This document shows, piece after piece, positions 45,068 through 54,843 of a stretch of 64,000 nt of DNA. The stretch covers positions 1 to 64,000 of the forward strand of contig RIAY01000014.1 in NCBI GenBank assembly GCA_003833075.1, in the 5' to 3' direction. Origin of the DNA: Muribaculaceae bacterium Isolate-036 (Harlan) (GTDB lineage Bacteria; Bacteroidota; Bacteroidia; Bacteroidales; Muribaculaceae). Every line of letters starts with the position of its first letter. The stretch's first letter is position 1. Under the pieces are notes generated by a model. The model ran no database searches, was not told the origin of the DNA, and worked only from the letters and a program-made list of their open reading frames with translations. A program made the translations under genes and the position numbers.

Positions 45068-46861
45068 TTATTTAACTACAATCTTGGTTACATAGGAGGA
45101 TGTCTTTACAACATATATTCCCGACTCCAGGTCAAGGCTGACGCTTTCACCGGATTTAAGGCCGGATTTCATTACTGAAACTCCGGACACTGAGAAAATC
45201 TCCACTTCCATATCATCAGATACGGTAAGTATGTTTCCATCAATAACAAAAGATGCATTCGCCTGCTCCATATCCTCAACACCGGCAGTAGACGCCATTG
45301 CAAATTGGCTTGTCGCTTTGCCTCCGTCAATGCTCTGAACACCCCATTCAGAAATCTTGTCCAAAGGAACATTGAGACAATACGAAGTGCCGGTAAGCGA
45401 TGCGTCAACGTTAGCCTGCTTGAGCTTGCCGGAAACGGCATCAACAGGAACAAGTGTGATTATTTGACCATCCGTAAGCTTGGCATAAAAATTATAACGC
45501 AGGGCTTCTGCGGGAGTCTCCTTATCGCTGCCTGCCTCCCATGTGAAAATAGTGGCGTCACCCTCTGATTTTGCACTCAATGCCACAGGAGCCGACGGCA
45601 CAGTGTTTACACCACGAGACTGCATGGAGTTATAAATCTGAAAATGGGGACCATTGTCATTGTAACCCATCACGAGCATGTCGGGCACAAGGTTATTGTT
45701 AAAATCGCCCAATTCAACAGTTGATCCGCCACGATGACCACCGATAGACGTGGAGTCAAGTGTAAAAGTGCCGTCTCCATTGTTATATGAAATGATTGTA
45801 ATCGCCTTATCAGATTCTCCGGAATAGACAAAATCCACAAAGCCATCGCCATTAAGGTCACACCAATCTATACCCGACTTGCATATGCCTTGAAGTCCGG
45901 CTTCGATTTTGACAAAGTCCGTGCCGTTCACGTTTTTAAACAGGAACGCGCTCTTTGCCCAATCATTGACACATGATTCACCGGTAACGAGGAGATCAAG
46001 ATAGCCGTCGTTGTTGATGTCAAGAAATTTTATGGCACCTTTCTCCACCCCTGCCTTGCTTTTGGCAAAACTATCGGAAGCCACTTCCGTAAATGTCAAG
46101 TCGCCATTATTCTTATAGACCTTGATACAATCGTTACCGAAATCGTCATTCCAACCGGAAACCGCAATGTCCATCAATCCGTCACGGTTAAAATCGCCAA
46201 CGGCAAGCGTACCGCCACGATGAGCTTTCAACCCGGTAGTTTCTTTTTTGGTAAACTTACCGCTACCCTTCTCATTAATGAAAATTGTAGGCGTACCCTG
46301 ATCATTCCTTGGATCTCCGCAAAATGTCAGAATGTCGGGATATCCGTCGCCATTGAAATCCGCAACAGCCATAAGTCCCGAATACCATTTCTCGGAATCA
46401 TCACCGTCTATGCTTATTTCTCCATCCAATGCAAAACCGTCAACAAGACCCTTGTTTGCATCAAAAGTGCCATCACCGTTATTTATCAAGAGCTTTGCAT
46501 TCCAAGAACTTGCAAGAATAAGGTCTACATTCCCGTCGCAATTGTAATCAATGGGTACGACAACACGCTCCCAGGAACACCCGTCAGGATCAGAGAGCAT
46601 ATTGTTTTTTGTAAATGAATATCCGTCACCCGATACGCAGAAAATATCAGTCTGCCAGCTATTATTAAGGTCACGCCCTTTACCTACAATTTCAAAATTT
46701 CCGTCATTATTGACATCTACAAGGATTGCGTTGCCATGACAATAGCCATTGGATATAATATCCTTAAGATTGGAAAGTTCCACAAAAGTAGGAGTTGCAC
46801 TTTGAGCGCCAAGCACTGTGGCAGCAGTCAGGATTCCCGAAAAAAGTATATGTTTATTCAT
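45068..46861 (-). CDS. FG-GAP/VCBS repeat protein, probable surface glycan-binding or adhesion protein
   Basis: A 597-residue secreted protein with a signal peptide (ends near LGAQSA). It contains at least seven calcium-binding-type repeats, such as DVNNDGNFEIVG, DFNGDGYPDIL, DFNRDGLMDIAVSG, DINNDGYLDLLVTG and DLNGDGFVDFVYSG, consistent with a beta-propeller. A fibronectin-like segment (PSAPVALSAKSEGDATIFTW) and a type IX-like sorting tail (VEIFSVSGVSVM to YVVKTSSYVTKIVVK) follow. It takes the place, next to SusD, where Bacteroidales PULs usually encode a surface glycan-binding protein. Confidence 0.8.
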   Translation of the reverse strand: MNKHILFSGILTAATVLGAQSATPTFVELSNLKDIISNGYCHGNAILVDVNNDGNFEIVGKGRDLNNSWQTDIFCVSGDGYSFTKNNMLSDPDGCSWERVVVPIDYNCDGNVDLILASSWNAKLLINNGDGTFDANKGLVDGFALDGEISIDGDDSEKWYSGLMAVADFNGDGYPDILTFCGDPRNDQGTPTIFINEKGSGKFTKKETTGLKAHRGGTLAVGDFNRDGLMDIAVSGWNDDFGNDCIKVYKNNGDLTFTEVASDSFAKSKAGVEKGAIKFLDINNDGYLDLLVTGESCVNDWAKSAFLFKNVNGTDFVKIEAGLQGICKSGIDWCDLNGDGFVDFVYSGESDKAITIISYNNGDGTFTLDSTSIGGHRGGSTVELGDFNNNLVPDMLVMGYNDNGPHFQIYNSMQSRGVNTVPSAPVALSAKSEGDATIFTWEAGSDKETPAEALRYNFYAKLTDGQIITLVPVDAVSGKLKQANVDASLTGTSYCLNVPLDKISEWGVQSIDGGKATSQFAMASTAGVEDMEQANASFVIDGNILTVSDDMEVEIFSVSGVSVMKSGLKSGESVSLDLESGIYVVKTSSYVTKIVVK

Positions 46862-46973
46862 TATATTGTTAATTTTAAATCAAATAAGATATAAAGTTGA
46901 CTCAGCTCACCCGGAATGAGCCGAGCCAACTTAAAGAATATATAGTCAAACTCTAAACCTAAAGCCTAAATAC

Positions 46974-48557
46974 TCATCTATACCCTTCATTCTGGTCTGT
47001 GCCGAGGATATCGTCATTCTGGTCGATCTCGAACTGAGGGATAGGCCAATATTTATTAAATTCCTGTATTGTGCCGTAACGGTTAGCCCATTTGTTGCGA
47101 GCTTTGACATATTCAAGGAACTTACCTGTGCGGACAAGGTCAAAACGTCTCCAACGCTCACCGAACAACTCTCGGACACGCTCCGTCATGAGAGCCTCAA
47201 AGAACTGGTCTTTCGACATTCCTTTGTTCCACTGCTTGTCGGCAGGAATATTATTCTCCCATGCGCGTTTACGCACTTCATTCACATAATCTACAGCTTC
47301 GGATGTATGTCCGGTCTCATTGAGACATTCAGCGTAAAGGAGAAGAACGTTGGCATAACGCAGCCAAGGTATGTTCTTACCGGAGTTCCACATATTGTTA
47401 ACGCCCATTCCTGAATGAATATCAGTGCGGAAGTCTTCATATTTCTTTATGTGGGGGAGAAGCTCGTCATGGTCATCGCCAAGACCCTCCCATGCCAGGG
47501 ATGAGAGATCGGGCACTTGACCGAACCATTCGAAATCATATCTGAGCGATTCATCGCGACGGATATCGCCATCCTCCCAAATACCGCCATCCTCTACATC
47601 GCTATATGCCCATGCAGAAGGAACAGCGTGATCATAACCGGCGAAGAAACATCCGTCCTGACCCATATTGGCAGCTGCACGCGAACCTATCTGGAACTGG
47701 ATGCAGTTATTATCAGGCCATGTAGTATTGAACTGCCATTCGAAAATAGCTTCCGCCGAATTTTTCACATTATAATCAAAGAGGTCATAATATTCCACCA
47801 AGCGGAACTTCTGGCTGTCGATAATCGCCTTGAAACATTTTGCAGCCTCTTCAAAATCGCGGAGACCGGTCTCTTCAGGCGCAGCCATATATGCATATCC
47901 AAGAAGCATGTTAGCAGCATAGACCGTGGCTCTCTGAGGATCATTGGATTCAGGACAATATCTCACCGCCTCCTTGAGATCGTCAATAATAAATCCCCAT
48001 ACCACATTAAGCGGCTGACGCGCATATGTGAGTTCCTCCTGACGCTCCATGTCTATAATAGGAATCCTTCCGAATATCTGGGTCAGTTCCATGCACAGAC
48101 CGGCACGTATGAAGTTTGCCTCTCCATATATTTTACCGGACAGCTCATCTTCATCTTTCTTTGATTTCAAGGCATTGATAAGCTTGGCCGACTCTCCGAC
48201 TTTAAGGTAGCGGCAGTCCCAGGTATCCTTTATGTAGGAGAGTTCCGAAGTGAGCATCGCATCGTAACGGTCAAGAGAACCACGGCGACCGCCATCTTCC
48301 TTCAATGCCTGCAATGCGCCTGACTGGATTTCATCCGTTCCCACCATCACTTCCCAGAGGTATCTGTCTTTGAAGCACTCACGCCATTGGCGATAGCAGG
48401 AAAGCAAGTTCGACTCGGCATATTCCGGATCAGAGAAAATCTGCTCTTCAGAGATTGATCCGGTGGGTTTTTCGTCAAGGAAATCGCTACAGGAGGTGAA
48501 CATCATTGCCGAGATTCCTGCAACACCCATATATTTGATTATATTTGAGAATTTCAT
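46974..48557 (-). CDS. SusD/RagB-family nutrient-binding lipoprotein
   Basis: A 527-residue surface lipoprotein with lipobox MMFTSC (Cys23) followed by SDFLDEKPTGSIS, the usual SusD start. Helical TPR-like repeats form the body (NLLSCYRQWRECF, GEANFIRAGLCMELTQIFG, YANVLLLYAECLNETGH) and the C-terminal motif is RWRRFDLVRTGKF. It delivers glycan to the paired SusC transporter. Its start is 11 bp after the SusC stop, so the two form one transcription unit. Confidence 0.95.
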   Translation of the reverse strand: MKFSNIIKYMGVAGISAMMFTSCSDFLDEKPTGSISEEQIFSDPEYAESNLLSCYRQWRECFKDRYLWEVMVGTDEIQSGALQALKEDGGRRGSLDRYDAMLTSELSYIKDTWDCRYLKVGESAKLINALKSKKDEDELSGKIYGEANFIRAGLCMELTQIFGRIPIIDMERQEELTYARQPLNVVWGFIIDDLKEAVRYCPESNDPQRATVYAANMLLGYAYMAAPEETGLRDFEEAAKCFKAIIDSQKFRLVEYYDLFDYNVKNSAEAIFEWQFNTTWPDNNCIQFQIGSRAAANMGQDGCFFAGYDHAVPSAWAYSDVEDGGIWEDGDIRRDESLRYDFEWFGQVPDLSSLAWEGLGDDHDELLPHIKKYEDFRTDIHSGMGVNNMWNSGKNIPWLRYANVLLLYAECLNETGHTSEAVDYVNEVRKRAWENNIPADKQWNKGMSKDQFFEALMTERVRELFGERWRRFDLVRTGKFLEYVKARNKWANRYGTIQEFNKYWPIPQFEIDQNDDILGTDQNEGYR

Positions 48558-48568
48558 TGTCTGTTCGA

Positions 48569-51500
48569 TTATAGGGTGAATGAAAGTCCGATTGTGTAGC
48601 TACGCTCAGTGGGGAAGTAACCGCTGCCGTCGCCCCATTCGGGATCATAACCTTTATATTTAGTGATTGTAAACACGTTGCCTGCCGTGAAATATAGACG
48701 AAGATTATCGAAACGTATCTTACGCAGTATATTCTTGGGGAATGTGTATGAGAAAGAAAGGTTAGAAAGCTTCAGGAAGTCTGATTTCTGCACATATCTG
48801 TCTGTATCTCCCGCTCCATATGCAGAATAACCGTCGGCATTGAACATTCTGCGGGGGAAGTAGGCACCGGTATTTTCCGGGCTCCAGCTATCCAGAAGGT
48901 CTGGAGAAGCGTTGCTCATACCGACAGAACTGATCAAAGACTCATAATAACCGCTAATCACTCTGCCACCGATAGAATACGTGAAGATTGCATTAAGTGT
49001 CAAGCCTTTCCAAGTCAAGTCCGTAGAGAAACCGCCATAAGCTTTGGGATCCATGCTTCCAAGACATACACGGTCATAAGAATCGACTACGTCATCCGGT
49101 ATCCCGTCAGGACCTGAAACGTCAAGGGCATAAAGGTCTCCAAGACCGATTGTGCGGCCGTTAAATGTCTTGCCCTCCCATTCGGAGCGGTTCCATTCAT
49201 TGGCGATACCGCCGGCTTTAAGGCAGTAAAGGTTGTTGAGCGATTCACCGATGAACAGGTTACCGGTGCGGTTATTGTCACCATTATAGATATGATCAAC
49301 ATTTCCATAAAGTTTGGTGATCTTGTTGCGATCCATACCGAGGTTGAAGTTCACATTCCATGTCCAGTCCTGAGTGCGGATGGGAGTTGCACCGATAGAG
49401 AGTTCAAAACCTCGGTTGGTCATCTCGCCTACGTTCTCTGTAGTATATATATAACCGGATGAAGATGCGAGAGAGTGAGAATAAAGGAGATCAGAGTTCG
49501 TGATCCAGAATCCATCGGCAGAAATGTTCAGTCGGTTGTTGAAGAACGCAAGGTCGATGCCGAGGTTCCCCTGTTTCTGTTTTTCCCAAGTGATACCGGG
49601 TGTGCCACGGCGTCCGTCAGTGCCATATCCGGCAGTTCCGTCTGTTGATCCATAAGGAGAGTAAAGTGTAAGATAGAGGAAGTCTCCGATATTCTGGTTA
49701 CCCACCGATCCGTAACCTCCGCGAAGCTTCAAAGTGTTAAGCCAGTCTGTTTTGGGGAAGTAAGGCTCGTTGGCGATATTCCATGCGAGAGAGAACGACG
49801 GGAAGAACCCCCATTTGTTACCTTTCCCGAATTTTGAAGAACCGTCCCAGCGACCTGTGAAAGTCACGAAGTAACGATAGTCATAGTTATAATTGCCGCG
49901 CACTACATAAGAGATGAGCGAACTGTTGCTGAGATAATTCCCGACAGCTCGGTTCTCTATGTCTGCATTTGCTCCGAGCACATTGAAACCGAGATCGTCT
50001 GACGCAAACCTGCGACCTTCTCCCCAGAGTCCGTCGGCAACATAACGCGACATAGACATACCCGCGAATGCATTCAAGCGGTGAACATCTGCAAACGTCT
50101 TGTCATAGCTTACAGTGTTGTCCCACTGCCACTGTGTGGACGCATCACGCTGCTGCTTGGCATAGTTGTCGCCTCCCCTGTATCGGATAGCTTCCTGAAT
50201 ACCTGTGGGAACAAACTGTGCCCATTTCTGCTCAGCGCGGTTTATAGCGAATGTGGTTCGTATATTGAGTCCTTCAAGAGGATTGATGTTGATGAAGTTT
50301 GATGACATGAGATGATAGCGGGAACGCTCTGTCTTCACGCCGTTCAATGTGTTGAAAGGATTAAAATTATTATTGGTGTCGCCTGATTGTGCACGCCAGA
50401 AGAGAGTGAGGTTTTCCTGATCGAATCTTGTCTCGTCATTCATGAAAGGCTCATAGTCAAGAAGCGGGTTGCCGTTATAGTGAGCCTGGTTATATACTTG
50501 ACCATCCGTCATAACGTCGTTGGTGTAAGTGAAAGAGGTGTTAGTTCCTACACGTAACCAGCTTTTAATATCAACAGACACGTTTGCACGACCTGAATAG
50601 CGGCGCTGCTCTGTGCCTTTCATGATACCGTTCAGATCCGCAAGACCGAAAGACAGATATACGTTGGTCTTATCAGTAGCTTTAGAGAATGAAAGGGCAT
50701 GGTTCTGTTCGAAACCTGTGCGGGTCACCTGATCAAGCCAGTTATAGCTTTTGCCGAGTCTGTGAGTAAGGAACTCGCGACGCTCGAATGCAAGAGGACT
50801 GTCCTCGTTCCAGATATAATCCTTGATGTAGGCATCACGATCGGCATTAGGATTACCATACATATATCCATTGGCAAAAGCTTCAGTTCGGAGGTTCCAT
50901 ATACCGTTGGCATCCATAAGGTCGGGAGAGTGACCGGGTTCTGTGAATTTTACCCAACCGTCATAAGTAACCTTACCTTCGCCCACACGCGCTTTCTTGG
51001 TAGTGATGACAACCACACCGTTGGCACCGCGCGAACCATAAAGCGCCGTTGCCGAAGCATCCTTGAGAACCTGGATAGATTCAACATCATTTACGTTAAT
51101 AGAGTTGAAAGAGCCGTAATCATCACCCATAACCAGACCGTCAACCACATATATCGGGCTTGATCCGGCATTGATAGTGTTCGTGCCTCGAATCTTAATG
51201 GAGTTGGATTCAGATGGAGATGAAGCTTTACCTATGCTCACACCAGGCATACGACCCGCAAGAGCGTCATTGACAGTGGTAACAGGTTTTTCAGTGAGCA
51301 CATCTCCGTCGATCTGGCTGACAGCACCAGTAAGGTCACTTTTCTTCATGGAAACTCCCACAACCACCACTTCATCAAGACCGGTTGAAATCTCTGTGAG
51401 GGTGATTCTAAGTTTACCGGATTCGGGAACTTTTACTGCCTTGGATTCATAGCCGACATAGCTAACTTCCAAGACATCGCCGGTTTTCGCGGCAAGAGAG

Positions 51501-51676
51501 AACTTGCCATCGATGTCGGTGGACGTACCGGTGGACGTGCCTTTCACCATGACCGTTGCTCCGATCAGCGGTTCAGATTTTTCATCCACGACTTCTCCAG
51601 TAACTATGCTCTGAGCAAAAGCCTGTGGCGCACAGAACATCAGAAAGAAGAATAGAAATTTAAATAATTTTTCCAT
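48569..51676 (-). CDS. SusC/RagA-family TonB-dependent outer-membrane transporter
   Basis: A 1035-residue transporter with a signal peptide (ends AFAQS), a carboxypeptidase-D-like regulatory domain (about 22-100, VTGEVVDEKSEPLIGATVMVKG), the SusC signature GLDEVVVVGVSMKKSDLTGA, a plug domain (to about 230, ending SRGANGVVVITTKK) and a 22-strand barrel ending GLSFTL. It imports oligosaccharides with energy from TonB. It lies upstream of susD in the operon and downstream of the GH95 gene after a 249-bp gap holding its own promoter. Confidence 0.96.
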   Translation of the reverse strand: MEKLFKFLFFFLMFCAPQAFAQSIVTGEVVDEKSEPLIGATVMVKGTSTGTSTDIDGKFSLAAKTGDVLEVSYVGYESKAVKVPESGKLRITLTEISTGLDEVVVVGVSMKKSDLTGAVSQIDGDVLTEKPVTTVNDALAGRMPGVSIGKASSPSESNSIKIRGTNTINAGSSPIYVVDGLVMGDDYGSFNSINVNDVESIQVLKDASATALYGSRGANGVVVITTKKARVGEGKVTYDGWVKFTEPGHSPDLMDANGIWNLRTEAFANGYMYGNPNADRDAYIKDYIWNEDSPLAFERREFLTHRLGKSYNWLDQVTRTGFEQNHALSFSKATDKTNVYLSFGLADLNGIMKGTEQRRYSGRANVSVDIKSWLRVGTNTSFTYTNDVMTDGQVYNQAHYNGNPLLDYEPFMNDETRFDQENLTLFWRAQSGDTNNNFNPFNTLNGVKTERSRYHLMSSNFININPLEGLNIRTTFAINRAEQKWAQFVPTGIQEAIRYRGGDNYAKQQRDASTQWQWDNTVSYDKTFADVHRLNAFAGMSMSRYVADGLWGEGRRFASDDLGFNVLGANADIENRAVGNYLSNSSLISYVVRGNYNYDYRYFVTFTGRWDGSSKFGKGNKWGFFPSFSLAWNIANEPYFPKTDWLNTLKLRGGYGSVGNQNIGDFLYLTLYSPYGSTDGTAGYGTDGRRGTPGITWEKQKQGNLGIDLAFFNNRLNISADGFWITNSDLLYSHSLASSSGYIYTTENVGEMTNRGFELSIGATPIRTQDWTWNVNFNLGMDRNKITKLYGNVDHIYNGDNNRTGNLFIGESLNNLYCLKAGGIANEWNRSEWEGKTFNGRTIGLGDLYALDVSGPDGIPDDVVDSYDRVCLGSMDPKAYGGFSTDLTWKGLTLNAIFTYSIGGRVISGYYESLISSVGMSNASPDLLDSWSPENTGAYFPRRMFNADGYSAYGAGDTDRYVQKSDFLKLSNLSFSYTFPKNILRKIRFDNLRLYFTAGNVFTITKYKGYDPEWGDGSGYFPTERSYTIGLSFTL

Positions 51677-51812
51677 TTCAGCAGGATTGTTATTAATGTT
51701 GTTTGGTTAGATTTTAAAATTAATTTAATCGGCATTCAACGTAATGCCAACAAAGGTTAGTCTTTCATGGGAGGCGACAAATCAACGCCGCGTCTCCTAC
51801 TGAGTGATATTG

Positions 51813-51820
51813 CAAATTTA
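51813..51820 (-). promoter_or_regulatory. -7 box of the susC operon
   Basis: TAAATTTG on the minus strand gives a leader of about 130 nt for susC. This is the most likely target promoter of the hybrid sensor; no clear operator repeat was seen. Confidence 0.45.
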
Positions 51821-51925
51821 GCTCACAGTCAACTTCAAGGCGTGTAAAATTCAAACCTAAAAATGATAAATTTGCGCCATGTCGGTTGCGAACGGTCTTT
51901 TTTAAGCCTATATGGCTATTTGTTA

Positions 51926-54250
51926 TCAGAATTTTACAATATACGGAGTTCCTTTTTTGAGGTTCACAGGTTTTGCAAATCCCTTGATTAAAACTTTGCA
52001 ATCTTTAGTCGGATAAACTGTAGCCTCCACCATCTTCCCGTCTTTCCAGGACATGTCAAGCGACATTCCTCCCTCTGCGCATATCCCCTTTACGGAGCCG
52101 GTATGCCACGCTTGTGGAAGTGCAGGCAGGAACTCAATAAATCCTGCATGACTCTGAAGCAGCATCTCGCACATTCCGGCAACACTTGCCTCGGTGGCAT
52201 CGAAACTGAAAATATCCGATTCAGCCATTGCAACCCCGGCAGGAGAAACTGTCATCAGATTTTCACGAGTGAAACGGCTAAAAAGGTTCTGAAGCCAGTC
52301 ATGAGCCATCTCCCCATCCTTAAGGCGGGCATAGAGACAAAGCATATTCGCCGTTGACCATTCCGTATCTTCCCAATCGGGCGATGCTGTCTGCAGTTCA
52401 AGACTCCGGCGCGATGCCGCAGCCAATTCAGGAGTGGACTCAACAGAAATCTGATTGAGGGGAAATAGCGCCAACAGATGAGAGGAGTGCCTGTGAGAAG
52501 GATCGGAACGACGCCGGTCTCCGTCCCATTCACACACAGTCCCGTCACTCCCTATTGAAATCGGCGGTAGCCGGCGGATATCGTTCTCGAGCTGTTTCCG
52601 GAATTTCTTATCAACTCCCAAGATCTTTGAAGACTTGATGCACGCATTGTAGATATCATACACCACTTCCCTATCAATCGCAGGCATCATCGAAAGGCTC
52701 AGATGATTCCCCGATGGTGAAATATATCCGTTTTCAGGAGAAATACTCGGTCCGGTCACAAGATACCCCGTGCGAGGATCTTCCGTCATATAGTCCATGA
52801 AGAATTTTGCAGACTCTTTAAGCAATGGATACCCTATGGTACGGAGATAATCGTCATCACGGGTGTATAGGTAATGGCTCCACAAATGAGTGGCGAGCCA
52901 TGCCCCTCCTGTAACGTTCATTCCCCAGCTGACGCCCCATCCGGGAGCCGTATATCCCCATGCGTTGGCAACCGTATGAGCTACCCATCCGTCGCAACCA
53001 TACATCTTTTCAGCAGTCTTCGCCCCATGATGCGCCAACAATTCCAAATATCTGAAAAGAGGTTCGTTACATTCGGCAAGATTCGCTCTGTTCGCACTCC
53101 AATAATTCTGTTGGGTGTTTATGTCAAGGTGATAGTCGCATGTCCAAGGCATGTTGCATGCCATATTGTCGTTCCATATGCCTTGAAGGTTGGCACAAAG
53201 AGGCATGCCGTTAGGACGCGAACTTGCGATAAGCATATACCTTCCATATTGGAAAAACAACGCATCGAATGCCGGGTCAACGGCACCGGACTTTGCGAGA
53301 CTAAGACGGGTATCGACCGGAAGGGCGGCATTCTTCGATTCACCAAGATCAATCTCCATGCGGCCGAAAAGGTTCCTATAATCAGACAAATGTGCAACCT
53401 TGCATTTATCCCAACCCAAAGAAGCGGCATCGCTTATCGTGCGGGAGCAAAGCGATTTATAATCTTTATTGTTATAATCCGTGCGTATGTCAACAAGTAT
53501 TGTCGCCGCATCCGCCGACTCAACCCTCATCCTGTTTCCTTCGGCAACAATTTTTCCACCCTCGGGAATTATCTTGACCATACCTACAAAATTCACACCT
53601 CCGGGACCATGCAGAGGAAAATCCACTTTCCCTCCGAACCGGAGACAATCACCGGATGTATGTATATCCGCACTACGCAATAAATCAAGACCTATGGCAA
53701 ATGTAAGCATTCCTTTCTCCGAAGAGGTCAGTCTCACGGCAATCACCTGCGTGGGGAAAGAAGCGATGTATTCGCGGGTATACGTCACATCACCGGAATC
53801 GTAGGTGACAGAAGTCACTGCATCTGCAAGATCCAGACAACGGGAATAACCGCTTACAGCATTTTTTCCGGTGTTCATTTCAAGCACAAGATCCCCTACC
53901 GGCACATGCGTGCCGAAAGAGGTCATGCGTCCGTTAAGATATTTCCACCCTAAAGAATCACCTTTTTCCGGCTCATTATTAAAAAAGTGTCCCCGCATTT
54001 CTGCAAGTCTGTCTGCACCACAGAGATTGTTGGAAGTGGAATCGGGCTGTCCGGACCACATCGATATTTCATTAAGGGCAATACGGTCAGTCTTTACACC
54101 TCCATAAATCATACCCGAAAGGCGCCCATTCCCGATAGGGACAGCTTCCATCCATTTTTCCGCAGGACGGTCATAACGAAGTCTGGTCTCAGCCGCCCAT
54201 AAATTCTGAAGAGCGAAAACTCCAATAACGGCTATCAATATTTTTTTCAT
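51926..54250 (-). CDS. GH95 alpha-L-fucosidase (or alpha-L-galactosidase)
   Basis: A 774-residue secreted enzyme with a signal peptide (ends LWAAE). The N-terminal GH95 signature RYDRPAEKWMEAVPIGNGRL and GMIYGGVKTDRIALNEISMW is clear, and the (alpha/alpha)6 catalytic barrel covers about 310-660, with NMACNMPWTCDYHLDINTQQN and HRHSSHLLALFPL. The family removes alpha-1,2-linked fucose by inversion; some members act on L-galactose. It is first in the PUL order, with its own promoter box. Confidence 0.94.
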   Translation of the reverse strand: MKKILIAVIGVFALQNLWAAETRLRYDRPAEKWMEAVPIGNGRLSGMIYGGVKTDRIALNEISMWSGQPDSTSNNLCGADRLAEMRGHFFNNEPEKGDSLGWKYLNGRMTSFGTHVPVGDLVLEMNTGKNAVSGYSRCLDLADAVTSVTYDSGDVTYTREYIASFPTQVIAVRLTSSEKGMLTFAIGLDLLRSADIHTSGDCLRFGGKVDFPLHGPGGVNFVGMVKIIPEGGKIVAEGNRMRVESADAATILVDIRTDYNNKDYKSLCSRTISDAASLGWDKCKVAHLSDYRNLFGRMEIDLGESKNAALPVDTRLSLAKSGAVDPAFDALFFQYGRYMLIASSRPNGMPLCANLQGIWNDNMACNMPWTCDYHLDINTQQNYWSANRANLAECNEPLFRYLELLAHHGAKTAEKMYGCDGWVAHTVANAWGYTAPGWGVSWGMNVTGGAWLATHLWSHYLYTRDDDYLRTIGYPLLKESAKFFMDYMTEDPRTGYLVTGPSISPENGYISPSGNHLSLSMMPAIDREVVYDIYNACIKSSKILGVDKKFRKQLENDIRRLPPISIGSDGTVCEWDGDRRRSDPSHRHSSHLLALFPLNQISVESTPELAAASRRSLELQTASPDWEDTEWSTANMLCLYARLKDGEMAHDWLQNLFSRFTRENLMTVSPAGVAMAESDIFSFDATEASVAGMCEMLLQSHAGFIEFLPALPQAWHTGSVKGICAEGGMSLDMSWKDGKMVEATVYPTKDCKVLIKGFAKPVNLKKGTPYIVKF

Positions 54251-54301
54251 GATTCAAAGGTTAATTGCATTTGCAAATATCTCAGGCTATCTATACCGCT
54301 G

Positions 54302-54309
54302 CAAAAATA
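54302..54309 (-). promoter_or_regulatory. -7 box of the GH95 gene
   Basis: TATTTTTG on the minus strand, 51 bp upstream of the GH95 start. Confidence 0.45.
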
Positions 54310-54440
54310 CAATTACCGCATACCTTGACATAAATATCCAATCGTCAAAAAATGGTAAATTTGATTCAATCGGATTACTTGCATCCTCCTCTTTAGCGAT
54401 TGTTTTGAAAACATACGCAAATTCACCAAATTAATAAGAA

Positions 54441-54802
54441 ATGGCTACAATAAAAGTCAAATTCCTCCCCTCCGAAAGCGCTGAAAAGGAGGGCATGATC
54501 TATTATCACATTATCCATGAACGGAAAATCAGAAAGATACTGACAAGCTATTACGTTTTCCCGAACGAATGGAACAGGAAAGAAAGAATAGCAAAAGTAG
54601 ATAAAGCGAAACCCCGCAGATCTTACATATACGCCATTCGCGACAGGATCAGATGGGACCTTGACCGGTCCGCACGAATAACGCGCAAACTCGACAATGA
54701 AAAAAACGGAATATACCTGCATCGACATCGTAACCGAATTTGAGAGGCATGCCATGGAATACGAAATATTACAGTATGTGAAAAGTAAAAGAGCTGTCTG
54801 AC
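54441..54802 (+). pseudogene. Tyrosine recombinase N-terminal fragment, frameshifted
   Basis: The first 100 codons encode an integrase arm-binding domain (MATIKVKFLPSESAEKEGMI, VFPNEWNRKERIAK). After about codon 93, near an A-run at 54699-54706, the natural sequence continues in another frame (YTCIDIVTEFERHAMEYEIL) and ends at about 54801. The core-binding and catalytic domains are missing, so this is a dead relic next to the PUL. Confidence 0.7.
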
Positions 54803-54823
54803 TTACTTGTCAGACAGCTCTTT
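54788..54823. terminator. Terminator downstream of the M16 peptidase gene
   Basis: A 15-bp perfect stem and a 6-nt loop (54788-54802 with 54809-54823), flanked by A- and T-runs, 20 bp beyond the peptidase stop. Confidence 0.7.
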
Positions 54824-54843
54824 AGCATAATATCATATTATGT

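Noticed and set aside
51867-51874. Plus-strand TAAATTTG box pointing into the GH95 gene's 3' end
   Set aside because: No gene or RNA structure follows on that strand; likely a chance match in AT-rich DNA.
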